Assembly (NCBI GenBank): GCA_016715895.1
Contig: JADJXH010000004.1
Location: 1,550,001 to 1,614,000 of the forward strand
Reading direction: 5' to 3'
DNA from: Flavobacteriales bacterium
GTDB lineage: Bacteria; Bacteroidota; Bacteroidia; Flavobacteriales_F; PHOS-HE28
Length of the DNA stretch: 64,000 nt
Shown: in pieces, positions 60,445-64,000 of the stretch
How positions within the stretch are numbered: the first letter of the stretch is position 1
Layout: every line of letters begins with the position of its first letter
The notes under the pieces: generated by a model
Seen by the model: the letters and a program-made list of their open reading frames with translations, nothing else
Database searches by the model: none
Told to the model about the DNA's origin: nothing
Position numbers and translations under genes: made by a program

Positions 60445-61927
60445 TGCGGTCGCGCTCCTCCTGCTGGGTGCGCATCCCATGCAGCACCGCTGCGAGGCCC
60501 TGGCTCGGTGCTGGGGCGGGGCTCTGCGCCAGCGTGCGGTCGTTCAGCAGCAGGAAGGCTGGCGCGGTGGGCGCGCGCAGTTGCTCCCGGGCACGCTCCG
60601 GGTCGCGCGCCTGCAGCCAGGTCCAGCCTGTGCCGCCGATGCTGCGCGAGAGGCGCACCGCGGCACCCGCGTCGCTGTCGAGGACCAACACCACGTAGCG
60701 CACCACATCGCCGAAGCTCTCCTGCAGCTGCGCCAGCGCGCGGAGCTCCTGCTCGCAATAGGTGCAGCCCACCGTGGTGAGGACGAGGCAGACGGGTCCG
60801 CTGAACACACTGTCCAGCGGTACGGGCGTGCCCTGCAGGTCGTTCAGCGCCAGGTCGGGCAGGCCCGTGCCGGGACGCATGGCGGTGAGGTCCCACAGCA
60901 TGTTGGCCGCCAGGGTGCGATGGCCCGGGTATCCGCTGCGTGCGGCCACATCGGCCAGGACGCGCTCGATCCCGCCGCGGTCCAGCACCTTGCCGGGACG
61001 GGCCAGGTACACCTGATCGATCAACAGCAGTTCGGCGAGCGCGCGGTCCTGCCGGAAGGGCGGGTGTTCCATCACGAGGGCGATCAGGCTGTCGGTGGCG
61101 GCCTGCTTCACCCCGTCCACCAGCCGGCGCTCGTCCGTGCGGAAGGGATGCGTCATCAGGTGGTCCTCGTACAGGCTGCGGAACAGGCGCACGAACTCGG
61201 GCTTGTCGATGTCGGGTTCATGACCGGAGAGACAGCGCACATGCAGGGCCTCAGGCTCCTGTTGTGGGCCGAGGTACAGGCCGCACAGCCCCAGCTCCAC
61301 ATTGCGCTGGAACCAGGGGTCGTCCACATCGGCGTAGAAGCGCTTCAGCTTGAAGGCGAAGCTGTCCAACCGGGCCTGCGACCAGCTCGGTGTGTAGAAC
61401 AGCGTGGCCGGGCGCTTGACGCTGTCCGCCTGCAGGGTGCGGTCGCCCTCGCGGCGCAGCACGTCCACGGCCTGCATGCCGGCGGCCTCGTCGGTGGCCA
61501 GGTCCTCCGCCACGAAGCCATCGAGGCGCTCGTAGAGGTCGGTCATCAGCGCGTTGATGTCGAGCGGCGGCAGGTCGATGAACTCCAGCACGATGGGCAG
61601 GTGACCCTTCACCGGTCGGGCCCCGGGTGCGGGCGGCAGCGGCCTCACGCGGTAGGTGGCGCCGTCGCGCAGGAAGAGCTCGGCGCGGTGACCGCCCACG
61701 ATGAGCAGCGCCTTCGTGGTGCCCTGCACCTCGGCCTTCAGCGTCGCACGCCCGTCCGCACCGATCAGCGTGCCGTCCACGCGTGTGGTGCGAAGGGTGA
61801 AGAGGTCGTCCATGCGGTGCAGCACCACCTGCTGGCCGGCGCGTTCGGGCGCTTCGATCTGCAGGGTGGCGATCGCCGGCGCGGCGTGCGCCAGCAGGGC
61901 GGTGAGGGCGGACAGGAGGGTCCTCAT
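60404..61927 (-). CDS. Exported thioredoxin-like (TlpA/redoxin) protein
   Basis: A 507-residue protein with a signal peptide (RTLLSALTALLAHAAPAIA). The N-terminal 340 residues are helical and unclassified with an early beta domain (LQIEAPERAGQQVVLHRMDD). The last 150 residues are a thioredoxin fold with LNDLQGTPVPLDSVFSGPVCLVL and the redox motif GCTYCEQE (CxxC). A periplasmic disulfide role is likely. The C-terminus ends in a proline-rich tail. It overlaps coaD by ATGA. Confidence 0.82.
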   Translation of the reverse strand: MRTLLSALTALLAHAAPAIATLQIEAPERAGQQVVLHRMDDLFTLRTTRVDGTLIGADGRATLKAEVQGTTKALLIVGGHRAELFLRDGATYRVRPLPPAPGARPVKGHLPIVLEFIDLPPLDINALMTDLYERLDGFVAEDLATDEAAGMQAVDVLRREGDRTLQADSVKRPATLFYTPSWSQARLDSFAFKLKRFYADVDDPWFQRNVELGLCGLYLGPQQEPEALHVRCLSGHEPDIDKPEFVRLFRSLYEDHLMTHPFRTDERRLVDGVKQAATDSLIALVMEHPPFRQDRALAELLLIDQVYLARPGKVLDRGGIERVLADVAARSGYPGHRTLAANMLWDLTAMRPGTGLPDLALNDLQGTPVPLDSVFSGPVCLVLTTVGCTYCEQELRALAQLQESFGDVVRYVVLVLDSDAGAAVRLSRSIGGTGWTWLQARDPERAREQLRAPTAPAFLLLNDRTLAQSPAPAPSQGLAAVLHGMRTQQEERDRIKFGSEAPPPPRR

Positions 61928-62382
61928 AGCGTGACCCCGGTCGGGAGGAAGGCGCGCACGTCGGCCTGGTTGGCGATCAGTTCGCGCACGATGGTGCTGC
62001 TGATGTGCGCGTGTTCGGGAAGGGCGGGCAGAAAGAGGGTCTCCACACCACGCAGCGCATGGTTCATCAGGGCGATGCTGCGCTCATTGCCATGGTCGGT
62101 GCTGTTGCGCAGGCCACGGACGATGTAGCTGGCGCCGAGCCGCTGGCAGAGATCCGCGGTGAGGCCCTCGAAGCGGATGATGTTCACCTGGGGCATGTCC
62201 TGGAAGGCCTGCCGCAACCAGGCCTCACGCCTGTCCAGGTCGAACATGCCGCGTTTGGTGGTGTTCACGCCCAGGGCCACGTGGATGGTGGCGAACAGCG
62301 GAAGGGCACGCTGCACGATGCTCCAGTGGCCGATGGTGACCGGGTCGAACGATCCGGGGAAGACGGCGATCGGGCGGCTCAT
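61924..62382 (-). CDS. coaD: Pantetheine-phosphate adenylyltransferase
   Basis: A 152-residue enzyme for the penultimate step of coenzyme A synthesis. The nucleotidyltransferase motif FPGSFDPVTIGHWSIV and the second motif HISSTIVRELI are present, with YIVRGLRNSTDHGNE in between. It is transcribed between rsmD and the thioredoxin-like gene with 4-bp overlaps on both sides, a common Bacteroidota order. Confidence 0.95.
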   Translation of the reverse strand: MSRPIAVFPGSFDPVTIGHWSIVQRALPLFATIHVALGVNTTKRGMFDLDRREAWLRQAFQDMPQVNIIRFEGLTADLCQRLGASYIVRGLRNSTDHGNERSIALMNHALRGVETLFLPALPEHAHISSTIVRELIANQADVRAFLPTGVTL

Positions 62383-62921
62383 GGCGGGGTGGGGCTGAAG
62401 AAGCTGAAATGTACGGAACCGTAGGTGCGTCGCTTGCGGAACCAGGGGTCGGCGTCAAGGTCGATCCCGCGCGGATGCTCCAGGATGAAGAGGCCGTCCG
62501 GGGCCAGCAGCCCACCATCGCGCACCAGCCCGGGCAGCATCTCCGTGCCGGGAAGATGGAAGGGCGGGTCGGCGAACACGATGTCGAAGGGGCCGGTGGC
62601 ATGCCGCAGGTACTGGAACACGTCGGCGCGCACCTGGGACCAGCCCGCCTCGTTGAGCTCGCGGGCCAGGCGCTGCAGGTGGGCGAACAGGCGTGCGTCC
62701 TGTTCCACGCTGATCACCTGCGCGGCGCCGCGCGACAGGAACTCCGCGGAGATGCCACCGGTGCCGGCGAAGAGGTCCAGCACCCGGATGCCCTCGAGCG
62801 CGATGGAGTGCTGCAGGATGTTGAAGAGGCCTTCCCGCGCGAAGTCCGTGGTGGGGCGCGCCTCGATGCCCTTGGGCGGATCGATGCGCCGATTGCGGTG
62901 CCGGCCTCCTACGATGCGCAT
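62379..62921 (-). CDS. rsmD: 16S rRNA (guanine(966)-N(2))-methyltransferase
   Basis: A 180-residue methyltransferase: MRIVGGRHRNRRIDPPKG, ARPTTDFAREGLFNIL, AdoMet site VLDLFAGTGGISAEFLSRGA and catalytic motif IVFADPPFHLPG (DPPF). It methylates G966 of 16S rRNA. The ATG at 62921 overlaps the DUF3822 gene by 13 bp; the stop overlaps coaD as ATGA. The long frame upstream of the ATG is not coding. Confidence 0.93.
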   Translation of the reverse strand: MRIVGGRHRNRRIDPPKGIEARPTTDFAREGLFNILQHSIALEGIRVLDLFAGTGGISAEFLSRGAAQVISVEQDARLFAHLQRLARELNEAGWSQVRADVFQYLRHATGPFDIVFADPPFHLPGTEMLPGLVRDGGLLAPDGLFILEHPRGIDLDADPWFRKRRTYGSVHFSFFSPTPP

Positions 62922-63718
62922 GCGGCCTGTTCGAGCAGCGCCCACAAGGACTCCGGTGATGGGGCGTCCAGTCCGACCAGCATCGCGTCCGTGCCGGTCA
63001 CCGCCGGTGCCGCGTTCGGCAGATAGCGACGCACCAGTTCGGTGTCGGTCGGGGTCCAACCGGGCCCGCACCAGCGCACGGCCGGCACGGCGGGGTCTTG
63101 ATGCATGGCGTCCAGTAGGTGCAGGAGGTAGTAGAGCGCATCGGTGCCGGTGGCGCAGTGGTAGGCGTTGCTGAGCTTCAGGCCGTCCCGGTCGGCCAGG
63201 GCCACGTCCATGCGCTTGCCCACGCGGTGCGCCACCAGCGCGGGTCCCTGGCGGCCCAGGGCGAGCACGGAGCGCACGAGCAGGCTGCGCAGGGCGATGG
63301 CGCGCGCTGCGGGGAAGCGCTCGAGCACCTGATGCTCCATGGCTTCGTCGTGCAGGTACACGCACCGGGCGCCGAGGTCTTCCACGGGTTCATCCCGCAG
63401 CAGCCCGGTGGGCAGGGGACCATGCACCAGGCTCAAGTGGTCCGCTTCGGTGCCGGGGCGCAGGGTGCTCTCGGGCACCAGCGTGCTCAGCTCGGGCATC
63501 GCGCAGAAGCTGACGGTGGCCGGATGGTGGGGCAGCTGCTCCTCCGCAGGCCAGGCGGCGCCCCGGCCCTGGGCCAGCATCAGGCATCGGCCGTCGGCCC
63601 GGTCATGCGCGCTCCACGCCAGCCCGTCCGGATGCACCACGATGCCCAGGTGAAGCCCGGCGGCCCCGCGGTCGTAACGCGGCAGGTGGTGTGCATCGGT
63701 GTCGGTGGTCCTCGCCAT
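62909..63718 (-). CDS. DUF3822 family protein
   Basis: A 269-residue protein beginning MARTTDTDAHHLPRYDRGAA, with an actin-like/ASKHA-like beta pattern (LHLGIVVHPDGLAWSAHD...CVYLHDEAMEHQVLERFPAA...MDVALADRDGLKLSNAYHCA). DUF3822 proteins occur in Bacteroidota next to rsmD and coaD. Molecular function unknown. It is the first gene of a four-gene operon that runs through to the thioredoxin-like gene. Confidence 0.8.
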   Translation of the reverse strand: MARTTDTDAHHLPRYDRGAAGLHLGIVVHPDGLAWSAHDRADGRCLMLAQGRGAAWPAEEQLPHHPATVSFCAMPELSTLVPESTLRPGTEADHLSLVHGPLPTGLLRDEPVEDLGARCVYLHDEAMEHQVLERFPAARAIALRSLLVRSVLALGRQGPALVAHRVGKRMDVALADRDGLKLSNAYHCATGTDALYYLLHLLDAMHQDPAVPAVRWCGPGWTPTDTELVRRYLPNAAPAVTGTDAMLVGLDAPSPESLWALLEQAACAS

Positions 63719-63799
63719 GTCGCGCTCTTCCGGAGAACGGGGTCAAAGGTGGATAATTTCACCCGCCGCCATGGTCCCGTGGCGCCGCCTCGCCACCCC

Positions 63800-64000
63800 A
63801 TGCCTCCGCCCGAGCCCGGTCTTTCCGCAGCGCTGCGCGCCGCCCTCGGCCATACGCCCACGGCCGGTCAGGAGCGGGCGATCGCGGCGCTGGACCGCCT
63901 GCTGGGCACCACCAAGGAGCGGGCCACCCTCGTGCTGAAGGGCTACGCCGGAACGGGCAAGACCACGCTGGTGGGTGCCCTGGTGCGGGTGCTGCGCGCG
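63800..64000 (+). CDS. RecD-like ATP-dependent DNA helicase, N-terminal part (cut by the window end)
   Basis: The first 67 residues of a helicase: MPPPEPGLSAALRAALGHTP, then TAGQERAIAALDRLL and the Walker A motif LKGYAGTGKTTLVGALV. This is the start of RecD-like or AAA-type helicases that sit divergently next to DUF3822 in Bacteroidota. The remainder lies outside the window, so the subtype is not certain. Confidence 0.75.
   Translation, partial: MPPPEPGLSAALRAALGHTPTAGQERAIAALDRLLGTTKERATLVLKGYAGTGKTTLVGALVRVLRA

Overview
The window looks like a chromosomal segment from a high-GC member of the Bacteroidota, most likely an uncultured Flavobacteriales-type organism. The evidence is a type IX secretion (T9SS) gene set (PKD-rich protein with a type B sorting domain, PorP/SprF-like protein, TPR/PD40 protein, SBBP-type protein with a type A-like tail). 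It is supported by TAnnTTTG -7 promoter boxes a few bases before start codons, almost no Shine-Dalgarno sequences, and family combinations usual in this phylum (DUF3822-rsmD-coaD, NUDIX/pyrE, CzcA-CzcC fusion, DUF2490, SMUG2-like DUF4918). The species assignment is inference. High GC opens many antisense reading frames; these were ignored.

Layout. 1-5.4 kb: edge of a UvrD/RecB-like helicase, a copper-type MbnP-MbnH-MbnH lipoprotein operon, and a flavoprotein that lacks the usual redox cysteines. 5.4-12.6 kb: three-gene T9SS operon. 12.6-22.8 kb: housekeeping genes (ABC-F, phytanoyl-CoA dioxygenase family, SCO, DUF2490, acyl-CoA ligase, amidohydrolase, SMUG2-like glycosylase, ETHE1-like MBL-rhodanese). 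23-33 kb: SBBP-type secreted protein, heavy-metal RND efflux (His-rich protein, CzcA-CzcC fusion, HlyD-type adaptor), DUF2490, QueD.

33-47.3 kb is the accessory region. It begins with dense palindromic repeats, a 14-unit degenerate 21-bp array and a 7-bp array. A defence island follows: the N-terminal part of a single-chain nuclease-methyltransferase, then an IS110 element and a compact type II restriction-modification module (REase, C-protein-like regulator, Dam-family methyltransferase) with a shared operator, then the C-terminal stub of the nuclease-methyltransferase. After that come a GmrSD-like DUF262/DUF1524 protein, two unknown genes, and an IS256-family element with intact ends and an 8-bp target duplication but a frameshifted transposase.

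47.3-52 kb: arsenic operon (arsR, arsM, arsC, acr3, MFS-rhodanese fusion). 52-64 kb: housekeeping genes (LptF/G permease, tgt, GT2, ECF sigma, rsmG, MsbA-like ABC exporter, SRPBCC, pyrE, NUDIX, thioredoxin-like, coaD, rsmD, DUF3822, RecD-like helicase edge). No tRNA, rRNA or CRISPR array was found.

Functional links. The Mbn-type, SCO, CzcA and ars genes indicate life with copper, divalent metals and arsenic. The restriction fragments record turnover of defence genes at one spot. The short repeats just upstream of, or inside, gene starts (8-bp repeat before rsmG, hairpins between arsR and arsM) are the main unexplained regulatory candidates.
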